NCBI RefSeq assembly: GCF_001613125.1
Contig: NZ_BDBT01000009.1
Span: 1-64,000, forward strand
Length of the DNA stretch: 64,000 nucleotides
Direction of reading: 5' to 3'
From: Nocardia shimofusensis NBRC 100134
GTDB lineage: Bacteria > Actinomycetota > Actinomycetes > Mycobacteriales > Mycobacteriaceae
How positions within the stretch are numbered: position 1 is the stretch's first letter; each line of letters opens with the position of its first letter. The translations under genes and the position numbers were made by a program. Of the stretch, positions 1-6,645 are shown piece by piece. The notes below the pieces were generated by a model. The model made no database searches. It was not told the DNA's origin and saw only the letters and a program-made list of their open reading frames with translations.

Positions 1-30
1 CTCTCGATGATCTGCGGTGGTTTCGGACAT
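1..30 (-). CDS. 5' end of a gene running off the window, possibly acetyl-CoA synthetase
   Basis: An ATG reading left off the edge gives MSETTADHRE, preceded by a purine-rich GAAGAG-type ribosome site. Only ten codons are inside the window, so the product cannot be read. In M. tuberculosis an acs gene (Rv3667) with a similar MSES-type start lies beyond the Rv3662c homologue in the matching orientation, so acs is a synteny guess only. Confidence 0.35.
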   Translation of the reverse strand, partial: MSETTADHRE

Positions 31-101
31 CACATCTCTTCTCTCGCGTCGGCACGGCCGGGTCCGAGATTAGTCAACTGTGATCCACGCCGCGTCAGGA
101 T

Positions 102-911
102 GTGCCCGTTCGGATGGCGAGCCCCGCCGCATCACCGCCGGCTCCCTCAGTAGCCTCGTATCCCGTGACCGATCCGCTGCAGCCCCTCGTCGACCTGCCG
201 GGCGTGCTCGATGCCGCCGACCGCGCCCGCGACGCGCTGGCGGCTGTCCACCGGCACCGCTCCAACCGGCGCGGCTGGCAGACCACCGCCGCCGAGGCCG
301 CTGTCCGCGCCGCCCGATCCTCCGCCGCGATCGACGGCGGCGGCACCGACATCCCTGCCGACGGCCGGGTCGAGGATCCGATCCTGGCCGGCTCGTTGCG
401 GGTCGGCCAAGCCCTCGACGGCGACGCGCTGCGCAATCTGACCGCCACCTGGCAGCGCGCCCCCCTGCAGGCGTTGGCCCGGTTGCACCTGCTGGCCGCC
501 GCCGACCTGGTCTCCGACGAACTGTCGCTGGGCAGGCCGCGCCCCGAACCGGGGGTCGCGCAACGCCTCGACCTGCTCGTGCAGACCCTGCACGCCACCC
601 GCGCCCCCGCGCCGGTGATCGCCGCCGTCGTACACGGCGAACTACTGTCGCTGCGGCCCTTCGGCAGCGCGGACGGCATCGTCGCGCGCGCCGCGTCGAG
701 ACTCGTGACGGTGGCCAGCGGGCTGGATCCGCACAGTCTCGGGGTGCCGGAGGTCTTCTGGCTGCGTCGTAGGCAGGCCTACCTGGACGCCGCGGCCGCG
801 TTCGGCACCGGCGACCCGAACAGCGTCGGCGGCTGGGTCATCCTGTGCTGTGGTGCGCTCGAAGACGGCGCGCGGGAGGCGACGTCGATCGCCGACGCCG
901 CCGCGAGCTGA
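102..911 (+). CDS. Fic-like protein with degenerate active-site motif (Rv3662c type)
   Basis: A 269-residue protein, alanine-rich and helical. It has a Fic-like segment around residues 190-215 reading LLSLRPFGSADGIVARAAS, where an active Fic enzyme has HPFxxGNGRxxR. The catalytic His is replaced by Arg, and the GNGR loop that binds nucleotide phosphate reads SADG. I infer the fold is kept and AMP-transferase chemistry is lost; M. tuberculosis Rv3662c, annotated only as an oxidoreductase or conserved protein, holds the same position. The reading starts at GTG 102; ATG 114 is an equally good start. It converges on a hairpin at 983-1020. Confidence 0.7.
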   Translation: MPVRMASPAASPPAPSVASYPVTDPLQPLVDLPGVLDAADRARDALAAVHRHRSNRRGWQTTAAEAAVRAARSSAAIDGGGTDIPADGRVEDPILAGSLRVGQALDGDALRNLTATWQRAPLQALARLHLLAAADLVSDELSLGRPRPEPGVAQRLDLLVQTLHATRAPAPVIAAVVHGELLSLRPFGSADGIVARAASRLVTVASGLDPHSLGVPEVFWLRRRQAYLDAAAAFGTGDPNSVGGWVILCCGALEDGAREATSIADAAAS

Positions 912-974
912 ACGCTTTCCGGAAGACGGACGCTGCTACCGAAGAACCGACGCTGCTACGAAGAAGCTGGAACA

Positions 975-1278
975 CATCGAAACGGGCGGTGCGATCGCCC
1001 TGCGACGATTCCACCGCCCGCTAGCACGGAGCACCCGGTTACCAAGCGTGCTCATCTGGGTTGTGTTCCATGGCCTCGGCGATCATTCGGACTCCGCCGG
1101 TTCATCCCCGCAACCTGTGCGAGGCTCTCGCCGTCGGCAGTCGAACTACGCAGGCCCACAACGCTGCTGCCCTTGTAGCGGCGTGCTCCGCGTGGGTGCC
1201 TGGCCTCCGTGCTGGGAAAGTCGGGCGGGGGGCCGAACCTTCTCTTCCGGTTCGGTCGTGGCCATCCGGCCTTCCGTA
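975..1278 (-). ncRNA. Ms1/MTS2823-like abundant small RNA
   Basis: The 473-base gap between the Fic-like gene and the HAD gene has no coding frame but a clear minus-strand transcription unit. A promoter (TTGAGT, 17-base spacer, TAGAAA; 1313-1285) predicts a start near 1278. A perfect 9-bp hairpin followed by a T-rich run (TTTCGATGTGTT) ends it near 975, giving about 300 nt. Size, strand and position immediately downstream of the Rv3661 homologue match mycobacterial MTS2823/Ms1, which binds core RNA polymerase in stationary phase. Identification rests on synteny and signals; the internal structure was not folded. Confidence 0.6.
983..1020 (-). terminator. Hairpin terminator of the Ms1-like RNA
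   Basis: Perfect 9-bp stem CGGGCGGTG/CACCGCCCG around a 20-base loop. The T-rich side is on the minus strand, as expected for ending the small RNA. It also lies just downstream of the convergent Fic-like gene. Confidence 0.6.
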
Positions 1279-1284
1279 GCTACC

Positions 1285-1313
1285 TTTCTACCACTGTGGG
1301 ACAGCTCACTCAA
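1285..1313 (-). promoter_or_regulatory. Predicted promoter of the Ms1-like RNA
   Basis: On the minus strand TTGAGT (1313-1308) is followed after exactly 17 bases by TAGAAA (1290-1285). This is close to the housekeeping sigma consensus, although the final A of the -10 box is atypical. Confidence 0.45.
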
Positions 1314-1384
1314 GGGGTTGAATATCCAGGTGGAAACCGTGTCTCGCGTGTCGCCCGCATGTCTCGAACTCGCGTCGAAGGCTG

Positions 1385-2248
1385 TCAGCGACGTTTCCGC
1401 AACAGTCGGTAGCCGACGGCTCCGGCCAGCACCGCGCTCAGCCCGACGGCGGCCGTCGCCGCCACCGTGGTGGACGAGGGAGCCTGGAAGCGCGCCCACA
1501 GCGACACCGGGTTCGAGAAGGTCAGGATGGTCCATCCCCGGGTGACGGCTTCCCTGCGCAACGCGCGATCCGGATTGACCACGGTGGGACGGCCGACCGC
1601 GCCGAGCATCGGCAGGTCGGTGATCGAATCGGAATAGGCGTAGCAGCGCGAGAGGTCGTAACCCTCTGCGGCGGCGAGCTTTTCGATGGCGCTCACCTTG
1701 CCTTCGGCGTAGCAGTAGAACTCCACCTCGCCGGTGTACTTGCCGTCGGCGACCACCATCCGGGTGGCGGCGGTGTGCTGCGCGCCGAGTGCCCGCGCGA
1801 TCGGGGCGACGATCTCTTCGCCGGAAGCCGAGACGATCACGACATCGTGCCCGCGGATCCGATGATCGGCGATCAGATCGGCGGCCTCGGCGTAGATCAC
1901 CGGATCGACCAGATCGTGAAGTGTCTCGGCCACAATGGCTTTCACCTGCTCGACGTCCCAGCCGGCGCACATCTTGGTCAGATGCTCGCGCATCCGCTCC
2001 ATCTGGTCGTGGTCGGCGCCGGAGAGCAGGAACAGGAAATGCGCGTAGCTGCTCTCCAGCACCGCGCGGCGATTGAGCAGGCCCTGGGCGAAGAACGGTC
2101 TGCTGAACACATACGTGCTCGACTTGGCGATCACCGTCTTGTCGAGATCGAAGAACGCCGCGACGCGTGCTGCGCCGTCCGGGGGGTGCGTGGTGGTGGG
2201 CGCCGCCCTCGGGGCCGCGACCACGGGTTCGTCGTCCTCGGCCGTCAC
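1385..2248 (-). CDS. HAD-IB family hydrolase (SerB-like phosphatase), Rv3661 homologue
   Basis: 287 residues. The aspartate motif FFDLDKTVIA lies near residue 30, the SAS motif II in VIVSASGEEIV near 155, and the motif III region YSDSITDLPML near 220, all typical of SerB/CicA-type HAD phosphatases that use an aspartyl-phosphate intermediate. The C-terminal 35 residues form one membrane helix ending in Arg/Lys, so it is probably membrane-tethered. The frame stays open to 2416, but GTG 2248 gives VTAEDDEP close to the domain and leaves the small RNA upstream intact. It sits between two predicted small RNAs. The substrate is unknown. Confidence 0.82.
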   Translation of the reverse strand: MTAEDDEPVVAAPRAAPTTTHPPDGAARVAAFFDLDKTVIAKSSTYVFSRPFFAQGLLNRRAVLESSYAHFLFLLSGADHDQMERMREHLTKMCAGWDVEQVKAIVAETLHDLVDPVIYAEAADLIADHRIRGHDVVIVSASGEEIVAPIARALGAQHTAATRMVVADGKYTGEVEFYCYAEGKVSAIEKLAAAEGYDLSRCYAYSDSITDLPMLGAVGRPTVVNPDRALRREAVTRGWTILTFSNPVSLWARFQAPSSTTVAATAAVGLSAVLAGAVGYRLLRKRR

Positions 2249-2368
2249 CTGTTCAGGATAGGCACGACGACGGCGCCGCGGGTTCCGGCCGGCCGTTGAG
2301 GATGCCGCGATGTTTGCTCGCAAGACGCCGGAGGCGCGAACGATCACGAAAGTTCTTCCACGCCGCAC

Positions 2369-2399
2369 TTGCGTCGGCGGCGGGCGATGGGTGTAGTAT
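2369..2399 (+). promoter_or_regulatory. Predicted promoter of the 6C-like RNA
   Basis: TTGCGT (2369-2374) and TAGTAT (2394-2399, with TG two bases upstream) at a 19-base spacing, just ahead of the first hairpin. The spacer is slightly long, but the -10 box is good for a GC-rich actinobacterium. Confidence 0.5.
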
Positions 2400-2405
2400 T
2401 GCTGG

Positions 2406-2502
2406 CACCTGGACATGTTCCAGGCGTGTTCAGCCCGACCCCCCGGGGCTGAACCCCGACGGCCCCAGCCTCCTCCCCCCCCGGCTGGGGCCGTCCTCTA
2501 TT
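2406..2502 (+). ncRNA. 6C/B11 small RNA
   Basis: Three successive hairpins fill about 97 nt. The first is CCTGG/CCAGG (2408-2424). The second is a perfect 9-bp stem GTTCAGCCC/GGGCTGAAC (2428-2454) whose loop holds exactly six C. The third is a perfect 13-bp stem (2458-2470 with 2483-2495) with an eight-C loop, followed by TCTATTT and serving as terminator. C-rich loops on two adjacent stems define the actinobacterial 6C RNA. In M. tuberculosis the 6C member B11 lies in the same place, upstream of the Rv3660c homologue on the same strand. Known 6C RNAs pair through their C-loops with G-rich ribosome sites and affect replication and secretion genes. Confidence 0.88.
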
Positions 2503-2533
2503 TCCGGATGGGCGCACTTTCGTTCCCGCGACG

Positions 2534-2612
2534 TCCTCCACAACCGGTGAGTTATCCACATTCGGCATTCGTGTTCTGTCGGCGATCGGTTGATTCCGCG
2601 ACGCTGACGGAC
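2534..2612 (+). promoter_or_regulatory. ssd upstream region with paired DnaA-box-like sites
   Basis: TTATCCACA (2552-2560) is a perfect DnaA box. A second CTCCACA-type site (2534-2542) lies exactly 18 bp upstream in the same orientation. The ssd ATG is 61 bp from the perfect box. A diverged copy of the block, with the same internal spacings, precedes the pilin part of the locus at 10238-10319. I infer regulatory use; no clear -35/-10 pair is visible between the boxes and the ATG. Confidence 0.5.
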
Positions 2613-3719
2613 ATGCCCCACGATCCGCTCGAATCCCCGCTCACCCGGCCCGCGCTCGTGTTGATCCGTGACGATCGACTCCGCGAGGAGGTGCGCCGGG
2701 TCGCCGCCGCGGCCCAGCGCGCACTGGTGGAAACGGACCCTCCGGTGGGCCGGCACAGCTGGTCGAGCGCACCGTTGGTGATCCTCGACACAGCATGCGC
2801 TCGAGAGTGCGTGAGTGCGGTTTATCAACGCCGGGTGGGGGTAATCCTGGTGACCGATGGTGAGCCGGGGCTGTCGGATTGGCAGAGCGCGACGGCTGTC
2901 GGAGCGGAGCGGGTGATCGCACTTCCCGGTGCCGCGGTGGGGCTTGTCGAGAAGTTTGCTGAGCACGGCGAACCGAGGGCGGGCGATGGTGTCCTGGTCG
3001 CCGTGGCGGGCGCTTGCGGAGGCGCGGGCGCCTCGGTGCTGGCGGCGGCGACCGCGTTGCGAGCGGCGAGCGGACCGTCCGCCCGTCGGATTCTCCTGGT
3101 GGACGGCGCCCCCTTCGGAGGCGGTCTGGACCTGCTGCTCGGCATCGAGAGCACGCCCGGATTGCGCTGGCCGGATCTCGTCGTCGAAGACGGCCGTGTC
3201 GCGGCGGGCGCACTGCACGACGCGCTGCCGAGCGCGGCGCCTGGACTGGCGGTGCTGTCCTGCGGGCGCGGCGGTGCCGGTCGATTGCCCGGCCGCATCG
3301 GGGCTGCCGCGATCCACGCTGTACTCGAAGCATGCCGTGCCGCAGGCGATCTCGTCATCTGCGATCTGTCCGGCGAGCGCGGAGCGGCCGCCGACCAGGT
3401 GCTCGATTCGGCCGATCTGGTGGTGCTCGTCGTACCGGCGCGACTGCGCGCGGTGGCCGCCGCCGAATCCGCAGCCGCCCACATATCGGCTCGAAATCCC
3501 CATCAGGGCTTGATCGTTCGCGGTCCCGCGCCCGGTGGGCTGCGCGGAGAGGAGATCGCCGACGTGCTCGACCTACCGCTGCTCGCCGCGGTGCGCGCGC
3601 AGGCCGAGCTGCCTGCCCGGCTCGAACGCGGCGGGCTGCGGATGTCGCGGCGCGGTCCGCTCGCCATCGCCGCCGCGGCGGTGCTCGACGTTCTCGACGC
3701 ACCGGAGCGGGTTCGATGA
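2613..3719 (+). CDS. ssd: Septum-site determining protein Ssd (TadZ/CpaE-like ATPase family)
   Basis: 368 residues with a receiver-like N-terminal part and a MinD/CpaE-type ATPase fold from about residue 130. The P-loop region reads VAVAGACGGAGASVLAAA: the glycines are kept, but the usual GKT ends in GAS, so ATP hydrolysis may be weak or lost. A switch-like LLVDGAPFGGGLDLLLG follows. M. tuberculosis Ssd (Rv3660c) is a MinD-like septation regulator in the same locus, and TadZ proteins place Tad pili at the pole. The open frame continues upstream to 2415 but would run through the 6C RNA, so ATG 2613 is used. ssd overlaps tadA by ATGA. Confidence 0.85.
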   Translation: MPHDPLESPLTRPALVLIRDDRLREEVRRVAAAAQRALVETDPPVGRHSWSSAPLVILDTACARECVSAVYQRRVGVILVTDGEPGLSDWQSATAVGAERVIALPGAAVGLVEKFAEHGEPRAGDGVLVAVAGACGGAGASVLAAATALRAASGPSARRILLVDGAPFGGGLDLLLGIESTPGLRWPDLVVEDGRVAAGALHDALPSAAPGLAVLSCGRGGAGRLPGRIGAAAIHAVLEACRAAGDLVICDLSGERGAAADQVLDSADLVVLVVPARLRAVAAAESAAAHISARNPHQGLIVRGPAPGGLRGEEIADVLDLPLLAAVRAQAELPARLERGGLRMSRRGPLAIAAAAVLDVLDAPERVR

Positions 3720-4903
3720 GCACCCTGGTCACCGCCGAACTGCTGGATCGGGTGCGCCATCGGATCGCCGGTCACAGTGGTGATCCCGACCCGGCGCGTC
3801 TGGCCGCCGCGGTCCGGGCCGAAGCGGGCGGTGTCCTCGGCGACACCGATCTGCTGCGAGCCCTGCGCCTGCTGCAGACCGAACTCACCGGCGCGGGACT
3901 GCTCGAACCGCTGCTGAACGATCCCCGCGTCGCCGATGTGCTGGTCACCGCGCCCGATGCGGTCTGGATCGACCGTGGACACGGCCTGGAGAAGACGGCG
4001 GTCACCTTTCCCGACGAAGCGGCGGTACGCAGGCTTGCGCAGCGGCTCGCGCTGTCCGCGGGCAGGCGATTGGACGACGCCCAGCCTTGGGTCGACGGCA
4101 GGCTCAGCGGTACCGGATCGGCCCTCGGCGCTTCGTTCGGCGTGCGCCTGCATGCCGTGCTCGCCCCGATCTCGCACGGCGGAACGTGTCTTTCGTTGCG
4201 GGTGCTGCGTCCCGCGACCCAGGGGCTGGACGCGCTCGCGGCCTCGGGAGCGGTACCCGCGTCCGCGAAGCCCCTGCTGGAAGCCATCATTCGTGCCCGC
4301 TTGGCGTTTCTCGTGGTCGGTGGCACCGGAGCGGGGAAGACGACGCTGCTTTCGAGCTTGCTGGCAACGGTGGATCCAGCGGAGCGCATCGTCTGCGTGG
4401 AGGACGCCGCGGAGCTCGCGCCACCGCATCCGCACGTCGTGCGGCTGGTCGCCCGCACCGCGAATGTCGAGGGCGTCGGCGAGGTGACAGTCCGCGACCT
4501 GGTGCGGCAGGCATTGCGGATGCGACCGGACCGGATCGTCGTCGGAGAGGTGCGCGGCGCCGAAGTCGTCGATCTGCTCACCGCGCTGAACACCGGGCAC
4601 GATGGTGGCGCGGGGACCGTGCACGCCAACTCGCCCCGCGAGGTGCCCGCGCGACTGGAAGCGCTCGCCGCGCTCGGCGGCATGGACCGCGCCGCGCTGC
4701 ACAGCCAGCTCGCGGCAGCGGTCCACGTGGTGCTGCATGTGCGACGCGCCTCGGATGGCTCGCGGGGGTTGTGCGAGATCGGTGTGGTCGAACGCGCTGA
4801 GGACGACCGGGTGCGCATTGCCGCAGCCTGGCGGGCGGACGGCGAATCGTGCCCGGCCGCAGCGCGATTGACGACCCTGCTCACCGAGCGGCTCGGCGGG
4901 TGA
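3716..4903 (+). CDS. tadA: Tad pilus assembly/secretion ATPase (CpaF/TadA), Rv3659c homologue
   Basis: 395 residues. The N-terminal domain is followed by a type II/IV secretion ATPase core with Walker A GGTGAGKTTLLSSLL near residue 200, the acidic IVCVEDAAEL (Asp box), a Walker B-like region RPDRIVVGEVRGAEVVDLL, and the His box TGHDGGAGTVHANSP. All catalytic motifs look intact, so it should be an active hexameric motor for pilin assembly. It starts at ATG 3716 inside the ssd stop. Its final residues LLTERLGG and the stop are repeated three more times downstream (see the repeat at 4877-5118). Confidence 0.92.
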   Translation: MSTLVTAELLDRVRHRIAGHSGDPDPARLAAAVRAEAGGVLGDTDLLRALRLLQTELTGAGLLEPLLNDPRVADVLVTAPDAVWIDRGHGLEKTAVTFPDEAAVRRLAQRLALSAGRRLDDAQPWVDGRLSGTGSALGASFGVRLHAVLAPISHGGTCLSLRVLRPATQGLDALAASGAVPASAKPLLEAIIRARLAFLVVGGTGAGKTTLLSSLLATVDPAERIVCVEDAAELAPPHPHVVRLVARTANVEGVGEVTVRDLVRQALRMRPDRIVVGEVRGAEVVDLLTALNTGHDGGAGTVHANSPREVPARLEALAALGGMDRAALHSQLAAAVHVVLHVRRASDGSRGLCEIGVVERAEDDRVRIAAAWRADGESCPAAARLTTLLTERLGG

Positions 4904-5046
4904 CCCCCGGCACCGGTCTGCCTCGCCCGGCGCCCGGCGATCGGCCGAACCGCGGCACGATCGAAGGCCGGGCTCGCCGAACGGCTCGGCGCATGCTCCC
5001 GGTGCCGGTCTGCCCGGCCCGGCTGACCGAGCGGTTCGGCGCGTGA
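4900..5046 (+). CDS. Junction mini-ORF 1 (48 codons) between tadA and tadB
   Basis: GTG 4900 overlaps the tadA stop as GTGA. The frame stays open for 48 codons and ends in RLTERFGA with the stop at 5044-5046. It contains an in-frame ATG (4993) that reads like the tadB start. It is a product of the junction duplication. Any peptide is probably incidental; the likely role is to keep ribosomes moving towards tadB. Confidence 0.35.
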   Translation: MTPGTGLPRPAPGDRPNRGTIEGRARRTARRMLPVPVCPARLTERFGA

Positions 5047-5096
5047 CCCCGCCGCCGGCCTGCGCGGTCCTGCTCACGGAACGGCTCGGCGGATGA
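5043..5096 (+). CDS. Junction mini-ORF 2 (17 codons) between tadA and tadB
   Basis: GTG 5043 overlaps the stop of mini-ORF 1 as GTGA. It encodes VTPPPACAVLLTERLGG, and its stop overlaps the tadB ATG at 5093 as ATGA. The last eight residues equal the TadA C-terminus. With mini-ORF 1 it completes an unbroken chain of stop/start overlaps from tadA to tadB. Confidence 0.35.
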   Translation: MTPPPACAVLLTERLGG

Positions 5097-5881
5097 TCCC
5101 CGCACTGGTCTGTCTGGCCTCGGCGCTGTTGGTGACGTCGGCGCCCGCCGCCCGCCGCCGCTTCAGCGCGTTGTTCATCGCACGCCCGAGCGTGTCGTCG
5201 GGACGGACGGTCCGCATCGTGGGCGTCGTCGGGGCGGGAGCCGTGGTGGTGGGAACCGGTGTCGGGCCGTTCATCGCGGCCGCGCTGGCGGCCGCCACCG
5301 CGACCGTCCGCACCCGCCGGGGCAGACGCGATCGTGAGCGGGGCACCGAATCCCTCCGGCTGCTCGACGCCTTGGAAGCCGTGGTGGGCGAATTGCGAGT
5401 CGGTGCACATCCCAGCGCCGCCGCCGAGGTGGCCGCGCGCGAATCCGGTGGCGGTGCGGCAGCCAGGGCCTTCGCCGTCAGCGCGGCCCGAAGCAGGCTC
5501 GGCGGCTCGGGCACCGACGGTCTGCGCGACGACGAGTCGGTGATCAGTATGGAACTGAACCGCATCGCCGATGCCTGGCAGGTCGCCGAACGGCACGGCT
5601 TGGCGCTTGCCGAACTGCTCACCGCCGCGCGTGCCGATCTCGCCGGTCGGGTGCGCTTCCGCAACCGCAGCGCCGCCGCGATGGCCGGCGCACGGGCGAC
5701 CGCGACAGTGCTGTCCGGCCTTCCGCTGCTCGGCTTGGCCCTGGGGCAGCTGATGGGTGCGCAACCGCTGCGCGTACTGCTCACCACCGCCGTGGGCGAC
5801 GTGCTGTTGCCACTGGGCGCGGCATTCGTCTGCGCCGGCCTGCTCTGGACCGATGCGATCACCCGGAAAGTACTGGTGTGA
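5093..5881 (+). CDS. tadB: Tad pilus inner-membrane platform protein TadB-like (GspF family), Rv3658c homologue
   Basis: 262 residues: one N-terminal membrane helix, a second glycine/valine-rich pair around residues 45-70, a soluble GspF-type helical domain (residues 85-190) and two C-terminal hydrophobic segments (200-255). This matches the short actinobacterial TadB that forms the pilus assembly platform with TadC. Its ATG is embedded in the junction repeat. tadC follows after 3 bases, so the four genes ssd-tadA-tadB-tadC form one transcription unit. Confidence 0.8.
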   Translation: MIPALVCLASALLVTSAPAARRRFSALFIARPSVSSGRTVRIVGVVGAGAVVVGTGVGPFIAAALAAATATVRTRRGRRDRERGTESLRLLDALEAVVGELRVGAHPSAAAEVAARESGGGAAARAFAVSAARSRLGGSGTDGLRDDESVISMELNRIADAWQVAERHGLALAELLTAARADLAGRVRFRNRSAAAMAGARATATVLSGLPLLGLALGQLMGAQPLRVLLTTAVGDVLLPLGAAFVCAGLLWTDAITRKVLV

Positions 5882-5884
5882 GCA

Positions 5885-6490
5885 ATGCCGGGGATTTCCG
5901 CCGCCATCCTGCTCGCCGTCGCCCTCCTTTCCTGGCCCGCCCGCCCCGCGCCGAACCATCGCTTGCGCACCCCGTCCGCCGCGACGGACCCGACGCCGTC
6001 CGCGCCGAGATCACCCGCTCCCGACCCGCTGTCGATCGCCGCCGTCTTCGATCTCCTTGCCGCCTGCCTGCGCGCCGGACTCCCGATGGCCGCCGCGGCC
6101 AGCGCCGTAGCACCCAGCGCTCCCACCGAACTGGGCACCGCGCTCCTGCGCGCCGCCGGCCTGCTCGCCCTCGGTGCCGATGCCACGACCGCTTGGGAGC
6201 GCGCTGCCCAGGACGCCGCCGGACGTCCCGGCGCCGCCGAGATCGAGTCACTGGCCAGAATGGCGCGTCGCTCGGCTCGTTCGGGAGCATCCCTGGCCGA
6301 AGCCGTCGGCGAGCTCGCAGCGCAGCACCGTGGCGCCGTCGAGGACGCGGCTGCCGCCCGCGCCGAGCGCGCCGGTGTGCTGATCAGCGGCCCCCTCGGC
6401 CTGTGTTTCCTGCCCGCCTTTCTCTGCCTGGGCATCATCCCGGTCGTCGTCGGACTCGCCGGTCGCGTACTGGACGGTGGGTTGCTGTGA
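5885..6490 (+). CDS. tadC: Tad pilus platform protein TadC-like, Rv3657c homologue
   Basis: 201 residues with an N-terminal membrane helix, a Pro/Ala-rich linker, a GspF-like helical domain with ARMARRSARSGASLAEAV near residue 130, and a C-terminal hydrophobic segment (GPLGLCFLPAFLCLGIIPVVV). It is the presumed partner of TadB. In mycobacteria the flp pilin gene follows directly; here a four-gene ABC importer operon intervenes. Confidence 0.75.
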   Translation: MPGISAAILLAVALLSWPARPAPNHRLRTPSAATDPTPSAPRSPAPDPLSIAAVFDLLAACLRAGLPMAAAASAVAPSAPTELGTALLRAAGLLALGADATTAWERAAQDAAGRPGAAEIESLARMARRSARSGASLAEAVGELAAQHRGAVEDAAAARAERAGVLISGPLGLCFLPAFLCLGIIPVVVGLAGRVLDGGLL

Positions 6491-6645
6491 ATCCGTCGCT
6501 GAGCCATGCGGAGAAGAGCCTCGGGGAAAATTTACGACCGCGAAACCGAACGTCTCCATGTGGAAATGCCTGTCCCATAACCTGCTCGCCCAGGCACTGT
6601 CGTTGCGTCTCTCGGGCGGAACTGTCAGCTCACGCAGGAGAATTC

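Larger units (their letters stand above)
4877..5118 (+). repeat. Tandem duplication of the tadA-stop/tadB-start junction
   Basis: Four imperfect copies (about 4877-4930, 4970-5020, 5021-5069, 5070-5118) of a unit of about 50 bp. Each holds the tadA 3' end, a stop/start overlap and the tadB 5' end; the shared core is GAGCGGCTCGGCG-TGA-CCCC-GGTCTG. The final copy carries the true tadB start. At protein level copy 2 begins MLPVPVCPA, compared with MIPALVCLA of TadB, and copy 3 leads into LLTERLGG-stop, identical to the TadA end. Slipped-strand duplication of an ancestral ATGA/GTGA junction explains it. Confidence 0.8.

Noticed and set aside
3503..5959. An 818-codon minus-strand open frame across the tad genes
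   Set aside because: It is antisense to intact, motif-bearing ssd, tadA and tadB, is Gly/Arg-rich without domains, and arises from GC-rich third positions.
6491..6645. Thiamine (TPP) or FMN riboswitch upstream of the ThiY-like binding protein
   Set aside because: I found no CUGAGA-type TPP core or FMN consensus. The leader is short and shows only weak inverted repeats.
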